Shown here: positions 55,466 to 64,000 of the stretch, in pieces
Numbering within the stretch: the stretch's first letter is position 1
How the letters are laid out: each line of letters starts with the position of its first letter
Assembly: GCA_964423615.1 (NCBI GenBank)
Contig: CAYRFQ010000022.1
Span: 40,420-104,419 of the forward strand
Source: CAYRFQ01 sp964423615
Lineage (GTDB): Bacteria > Planctomycetota > Planctomycetia > Gemmatales > Gemmataceae
DNA length: 64,000 nucleotides
Direction of reading: 5' to 3'
Translations under genes and position numbers: made by a program
Notes under the pieces: generated by a model
Databases searched by the model: none
Told to the model about the DNA's origin: nothing
The model's input: only the letters and a program-made list of their open reading frames with translations

Positions 55466-57331
55466 ATGGGATATAAACGGCTACAATCGTGTCTCGACGA
55501 CCTCCAACGGGCTGGGCATCTACTCCGAATCGAGGAAGAAGTCGACCCCAATTTGGTGATGGCTGAAATTCACCGGCGAGTTTATCAGGCCGGAGGACCG
55601 GCACTTTTGTTCCCTCGCGTGAAGGGGTGCGTTTTCCCGATGGTGAGTAATCTCTTCGGGACTCTGGAACGTACGAAGTATATCTTTCGACACACCCTCA
55701 AGGCCGTCCGTCATTTGGTCGAGTTGAAGATCGAGCCGATGGAGTTGATGAAGCGTCCGTGGCGTTATCTCGACGTTCCGATGGCGGCCTTGACGACTCT
55801 TCCCAAGCGGGTAACTCGGGCTCCCATTTTGGATCGAGAAACGACCCTTCCACAATTGCCTCAGCTCAAATGTTGGCCGATGGATGGCGGAGCGTTCGTG
55901 ACGCTTCCTCAAGTCTACACCGAAGACGTGACACAACTGGGGTGGCAGAAATCGAATCTGGGGATGTATCGCGTTCAGCTCAGCGGGAACGAATATGATC
56001 CCGAACGCCAAGTGGGTATGCACTACCAAATCCACAGGGGAATCGGCGTTCATCATTCGAAAGCCCTCGCTGCCGGGGAGCCTTTTCGGGTGAACATATT
56101 CGTGGGAGGTCCACCCGCTTTGACTTTGGCTGCCGTGATGCCGTTGCCAGAGGGATTGTCCGAACTGATCTTCGCTGGAGCGCTTGGCGGTCGGCGAGTC
56201 CGGTTGACTTATGGGACGGCTCGAGATGGTTCTCGGTGGCCCTTGCCGCTTTTTGGCGACGCCGACTTTGCGATCACCGGAACGATCGATTCGGAGAAGG
56301 AATTGCCGGAAGGCCCTTTCGGCGACCACCTTGGGTATTACAGTCTCGCTCATCCGTTTCCGGTGTTGAACGTTGAGAAGATCTATCACCGCAAGGACGC
56401 CATTTGGCCGTTCACGGTAGTCGGACGACCTCCGCAGGAAGACACAGCGTTTGGCGAGATCATCCACGAAATCACTGGCCCCATCATCCCAACGGTTGTT
56501 CATGGCGTCCACGCCGTCCACGCCGTCGATGCGGCGGGGGTTCACCCGTTGTTGTTAGCGATTGGGAGTGAGCGGTACGTTCCCTACGCGGAACGACGGC
56601 AGCCCCAAGAATTGCTCACGTGTGCCCACGCGATCCTGGGTCAGGGACAGTTATCGCTGGCGAAATATTTGTTGATCGTGGCAAAGGAAGATGATCCGGA
56701 CCTGGACATCCACGACATCGACGCGTTTTTCCGGCATTTGCTGGAGCGTATCGATTGGAAGAACGATTTGCATTTCCAGACATGCACGACGATTGACACG
56801 TTGGATTATTCGGGGACAGGGTTCAACCAGGGATCGAAGGTCATCTTAGCGGCCGTTGGTGAACCTCGGCGCGAACTTCCGACGGAAATTCCAAGCGACC
56901 TGCAGTTGCCCGATGGGTTCGACGAACCGAAAGTCTGCATGCCGGGAATGCTCGCCGTCGAAGCTCCCCGATTCCCCGAACACACTTCGCCGACGCAAAC
57001 CGAAACGAGTTTTCAAAAGTTCTGCGGCTTCTATACGTCGGACCACCCGATCAATGACTTTCCACTGATTTTGCTCGTAGACGACAGCGATTTCGTTTCT
57101 CGTCACATCAACAACTGGCTCTGGGTCGTTTTCACTCGATCGAATCCGGCCGTGGATATTCACGGGATTGGTGCGTTCACTGTCCACAAGCACTTCGGAT
57201 GCGAAGGTTCGTTGGTGATCGACGCACGGATCAAACCACACCACGCCCCCCCTGTCGAAGTGCCACCAGAGATCGCAAAGCAAGTTGAAGAGATGGCTGC
57301 TCCAGGGCGACCGTTGCATCGAATTATTTGA
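55466..57331 (+). CDS. UbiD-family prenylated-FMN decarboxylase
   Basis: The 621-residue product shows UbiD features in order: an N-terminal region (YKRLQSCLDDLQRAGHLLRIEEEVDPNLVMAEI), the prFMN-binding core with GMYRVQLSGNEYDPERQVGMHYQIHRGIG, AGEPFRVNIFVGGPPALTLAAVMPLPEG, the catalytic Glu in LPEGPFGDHLGYYS, and the C-terminal domain with ARIKPHHAP. UbiD enzymes decarboxylate aromatic or conjugated acids using prenyl-FMN made by UbiX. The length of about 620 resembles the form in organisms with the futalosine menaquinone route, so a quinone step is possible but not shown. No ubiX is adjacent. Of two close ATGs, 55466 was preferred because GAGAAG sits 7 bases upstream. Confidence 0.9.
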   Translation: MGYKRLQSCLDDLQRAGHLLRIEEEVDPNLVMAEIHRRVYQAGGPALLFPRVKGCVFPMVSNLFGTLERTKYIFRHTLKAVRHLVELKIEPMELMKRPWRYLDVPMAALTTLPKRVTRAPILDRETTLPQLPQLKCWPMDGGAFVTLPQVYTEDVTQLGWQKSNLGMYRVQLSGNEYDPERQVGMHYQIHRGIGVHHSKALAAGEPFRVNIFVGGPPALTLAAVMPLPEGLSELIFAGALGGRRVRLTYGTARDGSRWPLPLFGDADFAITGTIDSEKELPEGPFGDHLGYYSLAHPFPVLNVEKIYHRKDAIWPFTVVGRPPQEDTAFGEIIHEITGPIIPTVVHGVHAVHAVDAAGVHPLLLAIGSERYVPYAERRQPQELLTCAHAILGQGQLSLAKYLLIVAKEDDPDLDIHDIDAFFRHLLERIDWKNDLHFQTCTTIDTLDYSGTGFNQGSKVILAAVGEPRRELPTEIPSDLQLPDGFDEPKVCMPGMLAVEAPRFPEHTSPTQTETSFQKFCGFYTSDHPINDFPLILLVDDSDFVSRHINNWLWVVFTRSNPAVDIHGIGAFTVHKHFGCEGSLVIDARIKPHHAPPVEVPPEIAKQVEEMAAPGRPLHRII

Positions 57332-57802
57332 TAGTTGGCGAAGGGATTCATGTCCGGAGCGGGATGTTCTCCATCGAGCAGAGCTGGCTGTTTCTCGTTA
57401 GTTGGTCGGTCTCAACAACAGGGAAACGCCTTAGACGAAGGACTCCAAATCACCTCTACCTGAACACCTGTGTTTCGTTTAGGGAGACCCATAAACTCTT
57501 TCATGTCAAAATGTTAGCAAAATTAGCGATAGTGGATTTGGGTGGCAGAGGTAACTTAGGAAACTTTGAAGCAGAGGAATTTCGTCACCAGGTCAACAAT
57601 GTCTTACCAACACTTCCCCACTATCGCAATTCCAAAATCCTATTTCTACTAATCTTCCCAGAGTGTGAAAATTTGGATTCTTCAACGAAACTCAGGTGTT
57701 CGGAAAATTCGAAAGTTGCATCGATAAGTCATCGCCGTTACGATGGCCAAATTGTGTACTTTTTTGGAAAGTTTTGGAAACTGCGCAAGGGGGGAACTTC
57801 GC
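57332..57802. other. Intergenic stretch before the DUF1501 gene
   Basis: About 470 bases. The frame running through it on + (57328-57831) lacks a domain or a good start. The middle part (57500-57720) is AT-richer than the surroundings. No hairpin or RNA element recognised. Confidence 0.45.
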
Positions 57803-59134
57803 ATGACCTTCGGGAGACAAGATTTCTGTGATGGGATCAGCCGCCGCGGGCTGATCAAGGCCGGTCTCGGCGGTTTCATCGGACTGTCGATGGCAGATCT
57901 GCTTCGGCTCCAGGCCGACAGTGCCGCGCACAACTCGCGCCCGGACACCGCTGTCATCTTCCTGGAACTGGCCGGTGGCCCGACTCAACACGAAACGTAT
58001 GACCCAAAGCCGAACGCTCCGCAAGAATACCGCGGTCCGCTTCGGGCCATCCAGACGAATGTTCCGGGCATCCAGTTGAGCGAGTTCATGGCCGAGCAAG
58101 CTCGAGTCATGGACAAGATCGCCGTCATCCGATCGATCCACCACGACTCCGGAAGTCACGGCACGTCGAGCCACTTGACCCAAACGGGTTACTACCTTCA
58201 AGATCGCCAAAACCGAGCCAACGAAAAGCCATGCATCGGCTCGGTGACGGCACGAGTTCGCGGCGCCAACGCGAGCGGTATGCCTGCGTTCGTGTCGATC
58301 CCAACGGCGATGCGATACGGCAACGCGTCGTATTTTGGCCAGGGATATAACCCCTATCAAACGGGTAGCTATAGTTCGAGCGTCGCAAACTTCCGCGCGA
58401 GAAACCTCTCGCTCATCGGTGGCATGTCGATGGATCGACTCGACAATCGCCGGTCCCTCTTGGCGTCCTTTGACGAAGGCCGCCGAATCGTGGACAACGA
58501 AAACCTCGGCGAAGCAATGGACCAATTCAACCAACAAGCCTTCGAAATGGTCACTGGCGACCGAGCCCGCGAGGCCTTCGACTTGAGCAGCGAAGATGAG
58601 CGTACTCGGCAGCGGTACGGAATGGAACGCCGTGGCATGGGCCAAGGCGCGTTGCTTGCACGACGATTGGTCGAGCGTGGCGTGACGTTCGTGACCGTCC
58701 GCATGAATACCAACGGCAGCTGGGACGACCACAACGGGATTGCCAACCGAATGCGAGCGAAGGGTCCCCACTACGACCTAGCCGTTGCCGCTCTCGTGGA
58801 AGACTTGCACCAACGCGGTCTGGCCCGCAAAGTCATGGTCGTTGCCATGGGTGAGTTTGGCCGAACGCCTCGCGTCAACCGAAATGCTGGTCGCGACCAC
58901 TGGGGCCGGGTCATGAGCGTGATGGTTGCTGGAGGTGGGCTCCGCACCGGTCAAGCCATCGGTGCTTCGGACAGCAAAGGCGCTACACCTGCCGACCAAC
59001 CTTATCGTCCCGAAAACGTGTTGGCGATGGTGTATCGACATCTCGGAATCGATCCCGCAACGACGTTCCCCGATCCGACCGGTCGACCGCGATACCTTCT
59101 CGAAGAGCGTGAGTTGATTCGCGAATTGATTTAG
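57803..59134 (+). CDS. Tat-exported DUF1501 family protein
   Basis: The 443-residue product begins with a twin-arginine signal (SRRGLIKAGLGGFIGLSMADLL). The body is DUF1501, a sulfatase/alkaline-phosphatase-fold relative abundant in planctomycetes: AVIFLELAGGPTQHETYDPKP, VIRSIHHDSGSHGTSSHLT, VRMNTNGSWDDHNGI, VVAMGEFGRTPRVNRNAGRDHWGRVMSVMVAGGG. The conserved Asp, His and Arg residues of the alkaline-phosphatase-like metal site are in those segments. In planctomycete genomes these genes often pair with a DUF1549/DUF1553 cytochrome-like gene; none is beside it here. AGGGGGGA 7 bases upstream fixes the start at 57803 rather than 57743. A strong terminator follows. Confidence 0.93.
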   Translation: MTFGRQDFCDGISRRGLIKAGLGGFIGLSMADLLRLQADSAAHNSRPDTAVIFLELAGGPTQHETYDPKPNAPQEYRGPLRAIQTNVPGIQLSEFMAEQARVMDKIAVIRSIHHDSGSHGTSSHLTQTGYYLQDRQNRANEKPCIGSVTARVRGANASGMPAFVSIPTAMRYGNASYFGQGYNPYQTGSYSSSVANFRARNLSLIGGMSMDRLDNRRSLLASFDEGRRIVDNENLGEAMDQFNQQAFEMVTGDRAREAFDLSSEDERTRQRYGMERRGMGQGALLARRLVERGVTFVTVRMNTNGSWDDHNGIANRMRAKGPHYDLAVAALVEDLHQRGLARKVMVVAMGEFGRTPRVNRNAGRDHWGRVMSVMVAGGGLRTGQAIGASDSKGATPADQPYRPENVLAMVYRHLGIDPATTFPDPTGRPRYLLEERELIRELI

Positions 59135-59159
59135 CGAACGATTCGACGAGATGAACTCT

Positions 59160-59192
59160 ACGGAAAAGGTCTCGAGCACCTTTTCCGTTTTT
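59160..59192 (+). terminator. Rho-independent terminator of the DUF1501 gene
   Basis: ACGGAAAAGGT (59160-59170) pairs perfectly with ACCTTTTCCGT (59178-59188), 7-base loop, followed by TTTT. It begins 25 bases after the stop. Confidence 0.93.
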
Positions 59193-59337
59193 CGTAAAAC
59201 ATGTCCATTGGCTCAGCGGCTGACGGTTGCTGAAATAGTCGCCTGAATTTGTAGATAATGCCCGGTGTATTTGTTTTGCTTCAGTCGGAATTGGAATCTG
59301 CGTTCTTGAACATAAGCTACAAGGGTTAATGGTCAAG

Positions 59338-60357
59338 TCATTGTCGTTGTTGCTGGTGCGGGCTCCTGTTCTGAACCCGTCCTGGCTTCGGCCCGCCTCT
59401 CCTTTCGTCGCTCGCGGGCTTCCTCCAACTTCCTGTCCCGGTCGGCAAAGATATCTTTTCCCGGCCTTCCAGTTTATCCTTGGGACTGATATAGCCGATC
59501 GCACTGTGAAGGCGAACCTCATTGTAATGGGTCACATAGCCCGACACAATCCGTTGGGCGTCTTCCAAACTCAACGGGGTTCCCGGTCGAATCGCTTCTC
59601 CTTTGATGGTCCGGTGGAACCGTTCGATCTTGCCGTTACTTTGTGGATAATACGGGCTGGTCCGCACGTGCGTCATGCCACAGATGCGGATGTCTTCCTT
59701 GAAGTCCTTGGCCACAAATTGCGGTCCGTTGTCGGAAATGATTCGTGGCTTCACGCCGGGAAACCGTTCCCGGGCCCGCTGCAAAATCGTTTCCACATCC
59801 GTCTCGGTCATCGTCTCTCGGATTTCCCAGTGGACGATGTACCGACTGTACCCGTCCAGGATACTGCACAGATAGTAGAACGTCCCGGCGATGTTCAGGT
59901 AAGCCACATCCACGTGCCAGTGGTCGTGGGCCTTTTGTGGGGGCACAAACCCGGTCCCTTTCTTGGTCGGCTTGGTGTTGTGCCGGTCCAACAACCCGGC
60001 CCCTTTGAGCACCCGATACACGCTCGACGGGCTGACCGCCACCACGTCCGCATCCAACATCATGAAGGTCAGTCGCCGATACCCTTCCAGCGGATACTGC
60101 TAGTAGTACTTCAGGATGGCTTGCTTTTCCTGGTCTGTGAGCCAGTGATCCCGAGGGATCCGAGCGTTGTGCTCGTTGACCTTGCCGTACCGAGATTTCC
60201 AGTTGTGCCATTTGCTCGAGGCCAGGGCCAACCATAGCAAAAAGCACGACACGGCAATCCCGGTCTTGCCGGACCACCGGTGGACAAAATCGACAATCGT
60301 GTCCGGTGTGTCGTGGGGAACCCAGGTTCCGTTCAGAGTTCCCCAAGCTCTTTTTTT
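59338..60357 (-). pseudogene. IS3 transposase orfB (DDE integrase), interrupted by an in-frame stop
   Basis: Read from the A7 slippery run (60351-60357) the orfB frame is open, then meets TAG at 60100-60102 in the context KYY-stop-QYPLEGYRRL, and continues to 59338. Read through, it gives about 339 residues. Downstream of the stop the rve integrase core is intact: first Asp in WHVDVAYLN, second Asp in IISDNGPQF, and Glu in NGKIERFHRTIKGE; RLHSAIGY follows. An ATG at 60063 could start a 241-residue piece that keeps the catalytic triad but lacks the N-terminal DNA-binding part. The copy is therefore likely non-functional unless the stop is suppressed. Confidence 0.85.
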
Positions 60358-60650
60358 AGCTGCACGTGTTCCTGCATCAACTCGGTCAGGACTTCGTTCT
60401 TCTGCTGGACTTTTTGTTCCAGGGCAGCGATTGTTTTGTCTTTGGCCTTTTCCTGGGTGTTTCCGGTGGTGCCGGATTTCTCGAACGCGGCGGCCCCGTT
60501 TTCAAAGAACTCTTTTTGCCACCGATAAAACAGGGTGGGATGGATGTCGTATTGGTCACACAGGTCGGAGACCGGGATCTTCTCCAACAGGTGAAGCCGC
60601 AGGATGGCGACCTTTTGCTGGGCCGAATACCGATTGCGTTTTTTGGTCAT
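60333..60650 (-). CDS. IS3 transposase orfA (helix-turn-helix protein)
   Basis: The 105-residue product has the HTH of IS3/IS911 OrfA (YSAQQKVAILRLHLLEKIPVSDLCDQYDIHPTLFYRWQKEF; long stretch, residues 8-50) followed by a leucine-zipper-like coil (LEQKVQQKNEVLTELMQEHVQLKKEL). GGAGG 8 bases upstream of 60650 supports the start. Near its 3' end an A7 run (60351-60357) allows a -1 shift into the orfB frame, the usual way IS3 elements make the OrfAB fusion transposase. Confidence 0.9.
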   Translation of the reverse strand: MTKKRNRYSAQQKVAILRLHLLEKIPVSDLCDQYDIHPTLFYRWQKEFFENGAAAFEKSGTTGNTQEKAKDKTIAALEQKVQQKNEVLTELMQEHVQLKKELGEL

Positions 60651-60688
60651 CAGAATTACCTCCAGTGAGAATGTTGCCGCTTATCTCA

Positions 60689-61095
60689 ACGGAAGCAAAT
60701 TCCAATTCACGCTGAACCATTACACTTCGGTAGACAAGATCGTATTTAGTAATCGTGGAGGTTTGCTGGCCACATTGTCCCGAGGAAACAAAGTTGTCCG
60801 ATTGTGGGATGCTACAACCGGGGAACCGGTCGGAGAACCGTTAGTACACACCCATAACACTTCTCTTGTCGCCTTCAGTCCAGATGATACTCTGCTCGTC
60901 ACGGCCTGCGCTCAACACCTCCTGCGCTTCTGGGGATTCGATATTCCGGCTCAAGGCTCCGTCTCGCGACTCAAGTGTCAGGCTGAGTTGCAGAGCGGAA
61001 GACGACTCATGCCGAGCGGGAGAACGCAAATTTTGGATCGAAATGAAGTTCGAAAACATCGTTTGCAGCTGGAAACCGGCCAGTTTTCGGACTGA
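60689..61095 (+). pseudogene. C-terminal fragment of a WD40-repeat protein abutting the IS
   Basis: Directly after the candidate IS end the frame reads a WD40 blade and a half: VDKIVFSNRGGLLATLSRGN, KVVRLWDATTGEPVGEPLVH, LVAFSPDDTLLVTAC, LLRFWGFDIPAQG. The tail (ELQSGRRLMPSGRTQILDRN, then VRKHRLQLE) resembles the C-terminal ends of long planctomycete kinase-WD40 proteins. No start codon of its own exists outside the IS, and no 5' half is found left of the element, so this is a truncated remnant. Confidence 0.75.
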
Positions 61096-61799
61096 CCCAA
61101 CATCTCTGAAAAAATATCTCCAATACTTTCATTTTTCTGGCAATCCACGTAACGCCAATGCGTTAAATACAGTGGGTCTGTTTTCCTAACCACGCAACCG
61201 TCAATATTATGCCACGGTAGCTGAGGCGTTATTACCTCGGCAAGATTAATTGTCACATGAAACAGCCCTCAGAAGACGGCTAAACTGCGTCAGGAGTGAT
61301 TCTGCATGTGAGGATTAATCTTGCCGAGGTAATACGTCACGTCTGCGAGGTATTCCCGCAGTGAGACTCGCATGACAACCTGATAGTTCAAGCGAATGAG
61401 GAGGTTCTGTGCCACGAGTGAGAACTAGGACCGCATGCTTGTCCAGAGAGAAAGCGATGATGGATTTTATGTGGACTTCGTGGTGGCTTCACTCTTCTTG
61501 AACTGTTGGCGTTTACTGCCAGTATAGCTGTCTTTATTTGCCTTCTCTTACTTCCTGCAAATAAAGTCCAGAGGGGCTATCCCGATGTCGTGTGCAAACA
61601 AACCTACGCAGACTGGCCATGGCCAGCTTTCACGACCCCAAACAAGGGGGCTCGTACAGTTATTTTCTCAAAAAGGGTCTCATTTTTCTCCTCAGCCGAA
61701 TCGCTTCCTCGCTTCTTGATTGGCAGAGAAGGATTAGGAAACAGGAGCTTACCGATTCGATTGGATTCGCCAACGTATGAGAGAGCTGGAGTCGTCGGG
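61096..61799. other. Intergenic stretch before the kinase gene
   Basis: About 700 bases. It holds the 103-bp inverted-repeat unit at 61231-61333. The frame that extends the kinase gene upstream to 61506 has no ribosome binding site or family similarity and was not used. Confidence 0.5.
61231..61333. repeat. 103-bp unit with 29-bp terminal inverted repeats (MITE-like)
   Basis: Left arm 61231-61259 and right arm 61305-61333 are complementary over 29 bases with two mismatches; the outer 20 (ATTACCTCGGCAAGATTAAT) are perfect. The 45-base centre has no gene. The layout fits a miniature inverted-repeat transposable element or a long-stem RNA. The arms do not match the ends of the nearby IS3 element. 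Confidence 0.75.
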
Positions 61800-63989
61800 A
61801 TGAATGAAACCGAAAAGTTGAACCAACTCGTTTCCCGTTGGCAGGAATTGCGAAAGCAGGGTCGAGAACTCTCTGTCAAAGACCTCTGCCAAGCCCAGCC
61901 GCATCTTGCGCCTTTGATATCTGATCGAATCCATGCCATTCTTGAGGCAGAAAAATTACCCTCACAGGTTTTACCGGTTGGGGATCATGTTTCTGCACAG
62001 ACCCCAGATCCGTTCGGTACGGTCGATTACGTCCCGCATCAACAACCAGCTCCGGTTTCGTCTTTACCCACTGGTGACTTCAGCCATCCCAGCACACCCC
62101 ACGGCAAGGACAAACCCACCCCGGGTCCCACTGTCGATTACACTCCCGCCGGGGTTGAGGGAAGTCCTCTCGCACAATCTTCCACAGGCGATTTCCAGCC
62201 CCAAGAAGGCGATACCCAGTTGGAGAACCTGCCTCAAGATCTGTCCGATGGTCGCTATGAAATTTTCGCCGAACTGGGACGAGGTGGGTTTGGGGCGGTC
62301 TACCGCGCGTTGGATAAGCGCACCGGTCAACATGTCGCTCTTAAGACCATGAAACGCCACGACAGCACATCTTTGGAATACTTCAAGGGAGAGTTCCGAT
62401 ATCTCCAGGGGGTCTCCCATCGTAACCTCGTTCAACTCTATGAACTCGAATCGGATGGTCAAAGCTGGTTGTTGACGATGGAGTTCATCGACGGTGTCGA
62501 CTTCCTGCGGTACGTCCGACCACAAGGGAGGCTCGACATATCCAAGTTGCGCAAGGCTTTGGGGCAACTGGTTGAAGGGATAGCTGCGTTGCACAGTTAC
62601 CGTCGAATCCACAGGGACATCAAACCAGCCAATGTGCGGGTCAGTCCCGAGGGACGAGTGGTAGTTTTAGACTTCGGACTTGCTGCCGAGCTGAGTCCGG
62701 GAGGGGAGTATGAAGCCGAGAGGCTGGAAGGAACAATTTACTACATGGCACCTGAGCAAGGAGCCAATCCACCAGTTGTCTCCCCGGCTAGCGATTGGTA
62801 CGCCGCGGGTGTGATGCTTTTCCAATCACTCACCGGCCGATTTCCGTTCACTGGTCGAACTATCACAGAAGTGCTGCGAGACAAAAGGACCTGTGAGCCT
62901 GCAGCACCTCAAGAGTTCGAGCCCAGTGTCCCGGAGGATCTCAATGACCTATGCATGGCCCTGCTTGCCAGGTTACCAGGAGATCGTCCCAAGGCAGCCG
63001 AAATCTTGCAACGCATGGGACGCACTCCCGAGGAAACTCGTGAAAGTCATTTCCCAACGCAGGTGCCATTCCTCGGTCGAGACAGGCACCTTCGTGTGTT
63101 GCAAGAAGCGTATGCTGAATGTCAGCAGGGGCAGACTGTGATGGTATCGGTGCAAGGACCATCAGGCATTGGCAAAAGCGCTCTTATTCATCACTTCATG
63201 GATCAACTTCGCGATCAGGCAGTGGTGGTTCTGGCTGGCCGTTGCTATGAACACGAGTTGGTCCCGTACAAAGCCATCGATCCGATTATTGATGAATTAG
63301 CTCGATACCTCCGAAGATTGGACGACTCCGAAGTCCAGGACCTACTGCCTGAAGAAGTCGGTTCTTGCGTTCGCGTTTTTCCTGTCTTGAAACGGATCAA
63401 CGCAGTAGCGGAGAAAGCCAAAAGGTCGTTGATTTCACCCGATCTCCAGGAAGTCAAACGTCGAGCCTTTGTCGGTTTGCGGGATTTGCTGAGAAACTTG
63501 AGCGAACGGCGCCCGCTTGTCCTTTCGATCGATGATCTTCAATGGGGAGATATCGACAGTGCTACTTTGTTGGCGGACCTGATTCAACCGCCAGACGCCC
63601 CTCGCATGTTGCTTTTAACATCGCATCGGATTGAAGATGCCAACAGCCCGTGTTTGCGGACTGTTGCGCAGGCACTGGAACGAGTTGGAGCAGTCAATCG
63701 ACGTGAGTTGGCAGTGGACTCTCTCACAGAGAAAGAAACCGGTGAACTCGTTACGCGCATGTTAGGGAGTGAAGCCGTTGATCAAGTCTCTGCCATTGCC
63801 AGAGAGTCCGCAGGCAATCCCTTTTTTATTACTGAGTTGGTAGAAGCAATCCAAGCAGGGTTTCATGAAAGCACAGAAGGGAATGTCACACTCGATGGTC
63901 TAATCCGTTCGCGGGTGAAGCGCTTACCTACGGGAGCCAGGCGACTCTTAGTACTACAGCGCGAGGTCTTGCTTTCTGGTGCTCCTTAA
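61800..63989 (+). CDS. Ser/Thr protein kinase fused to an AAA ATPase, apparently truncated
   Basis: The 729-residue product starts with the usual planctomycete kinase leader (LNQLVSRWQELRKQGRELSV), a Pro-rich linker, then a Hanks kinase from about 150: glycine loop GRGGFGAVY, ATP lysine in VALKTMKR, catalytic IHRDIKPANV, DFGLA, YMAPEQ. From about 440 an AAA_16-type ATPase follows with Walker A GPSGIGKSA near 453 and Walker B LVLSIDDLQWGD near 575, and an ESAGNPFFITELVEA sensor-like segment. Relatives usually continue for several hundred residues with TPR repeats; here the frame stops after RRLLVLQREVLLSGAP, 11 bases before the window ends, so a frameshift is suspected. GGAG (61788-61791) 8 bases upstream sets the start. 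Confidence 0.88.
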   Translation: MNETEKLNQLVSRWQELRKQGRELSVKDLCQAQPHLAPLISDRIHAILEAEKLPSQVLPVGDHVSAQTPDPFGTVDYVPHQQPAPVSSLPTGDFSHPSTPHGKDKPTPGPTVDYTPAGVEGSPLAQSSTGDFQPQEGDTQLENLPQDLSDGRYEIFAELGRGGFGAVYRALDKRTGQHVALKTMKRHDSTSLEYFKGEFRYLQGVSHRNLVQLYELESDGQSWLLTMEFIDGVDFLRYVRPQGRLDISKLRKALGQLVEGIAALHSYRRIHRDIKPANVRVSPEGRVVVLDFGLAAELSPGGEYEAERLEGTIYYMAPEQGANPPVVSPASDWYAAGVMLFQSLTGRFPFTGRTITEVLRDKRTCEPAAPQEFEPSVPEDLNDLCMALLARLPGDRPKAAEILQRMGRTPEETRESHFPTQVPFLGRDRHLRVLQEAYAECQQGQTVMVSVQGPSGIGKSALIHHFMDQLRDQAVVVLAGRCYEHELVPYKAIDPIIDELARYLRRLDDSEVQDLLPEEVGSCVRVFPVLKRINAVAEKAKRSLISPDLQEVKRRAFVGLRDLLRNLSERRPLVLSIDDLQWGDIDSATLLADLIQPPDAPRMLLLTSHRIEDANSPCLRTVAQALERVGAVNRRELAVDSLTEKETGELVTRMLGSEAVDQVSAIARESAGNPFFITELVEAIQAGFHESTEGNVTLDGLIRSRVKRLPTGARRLLVLQREVLLSGAP

Positions 63990-64000
63990 CTCCTACAATC

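Larger units (their letters stand above)
59231..60688 (-). mobile_element. IS3-family insertion sequence, probably inactive copy
   Basis: The element encodes orfA and orfB of IS3 type with overlapping frames and an A7 slippery run. Candidate ends are TGAAATAGTCGCC (59231 onward) and, on the minus strand, TGAGATAAGCGGC (from 60688 inward), matching at 9 of the first 13 positions. With these ends the element is about 1.46 kb, normal for the family. No matching 3- or 4-bp target duplication was found (TGC on the left, ACG on the right), so the ends are provisional or one junction has decayed. Confidence 0.75.

Noticed and set aside
57692..58771. 359-residue minus-strand frame opposite the DUF1501 gene
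   Set aside because: Shadow of a clear Tat-exported DUF1501 gene.
59329..60237. 302-residue plus-strand frame across the IS
   Set aside because: Antisense to the transposase orfB, whose DDE core is clear on the minus strand.

Overview
The window reads as a planctomycete chromosome segment, most likely from a Gemmataceae-type lineage. The markers are a giant secreted protein with an N-terminal LEVLEDRTVPS motif, a Tat-exported DUF1501 protein, a two-domain DUF1080 protein, FG-GAP/VCBS and PQQ-like propeller proteins with signal peptides, a Ser/Thr kinase fused to an AAA ATPase, and WD40 remnants. The assignment rests on family recognition, not on a database search. No rRNA, tRNA, CRISPR array or prophage was seen.

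Layout. 1-4.2 kb: C-terminal end of a large Ig-repeat surface protein that finishes in four tandem W-rich repeats. 4.4-8.7 kb: a stand-alone receiver protein, a 1.3 kb gap, then clpC. 8.9-10.1 kb: secreted FG-GAP protein. 10.3-14.5 kb: a four-gene metal ABC importer (binding protein, ATPase, permease, and a permease fused to a DtxR/MntR-type regulator) preceded by tandem palindromes that look like its operator. 14.8-17.5 kb: DUF1080 protein and a sulfotransferase. 18.0-22.3 kb: a divergent pair, a membrane-anchored coiled-coil protein and a DUF4139-like secreted protein. 22.5-43.5 kb: one 7004-residue gene, a third of the window. 44.8-48.4 kb: five small minus-strand genes (membrane protein, VOC, GNAT, secreted hypothetical, M28 peptidase) with two copies of an intergenic repeat. 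48.8-50 kb: a frameshifted hypothetical gene, a strong terminator and a 71-residue ORF. 50-59.1 kb: isocitrate dehydrogenase, MpsC-like protein, PQQ-propeller protein, iron-type alcohol dehydrogenase, UbiD-family decarboxylase, DUF1501 protein. 59.2-64 kb: a decaying region with an IS3-type element whose orfB carries an in-frame stop, a WD40 C-terminal fragment abutting it, a 103-bp inverted-repeat unit, and a kinase-ATPase gene that stops early.

The most coherent system is the metal importer. Its last permease carries a complete DtxR-like C-terminal half, the arrangement known for chlamydial YtgCR, and palindromes of DtxR/MntR type lie just upstream of the first gene. This suggests the transporter carries its own metal sensor. 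The surface-protein genes (1-4.2 kb and 22.5-43.5 kb), the Tat/Sec-exported proteins and the membrane coiled-coil protein suggest a heavy investment in the cell envelope. Start codons were moved inward from the longest frame wherever a Shine-Dalgarno sequence, signal peptide or family length argued for it.
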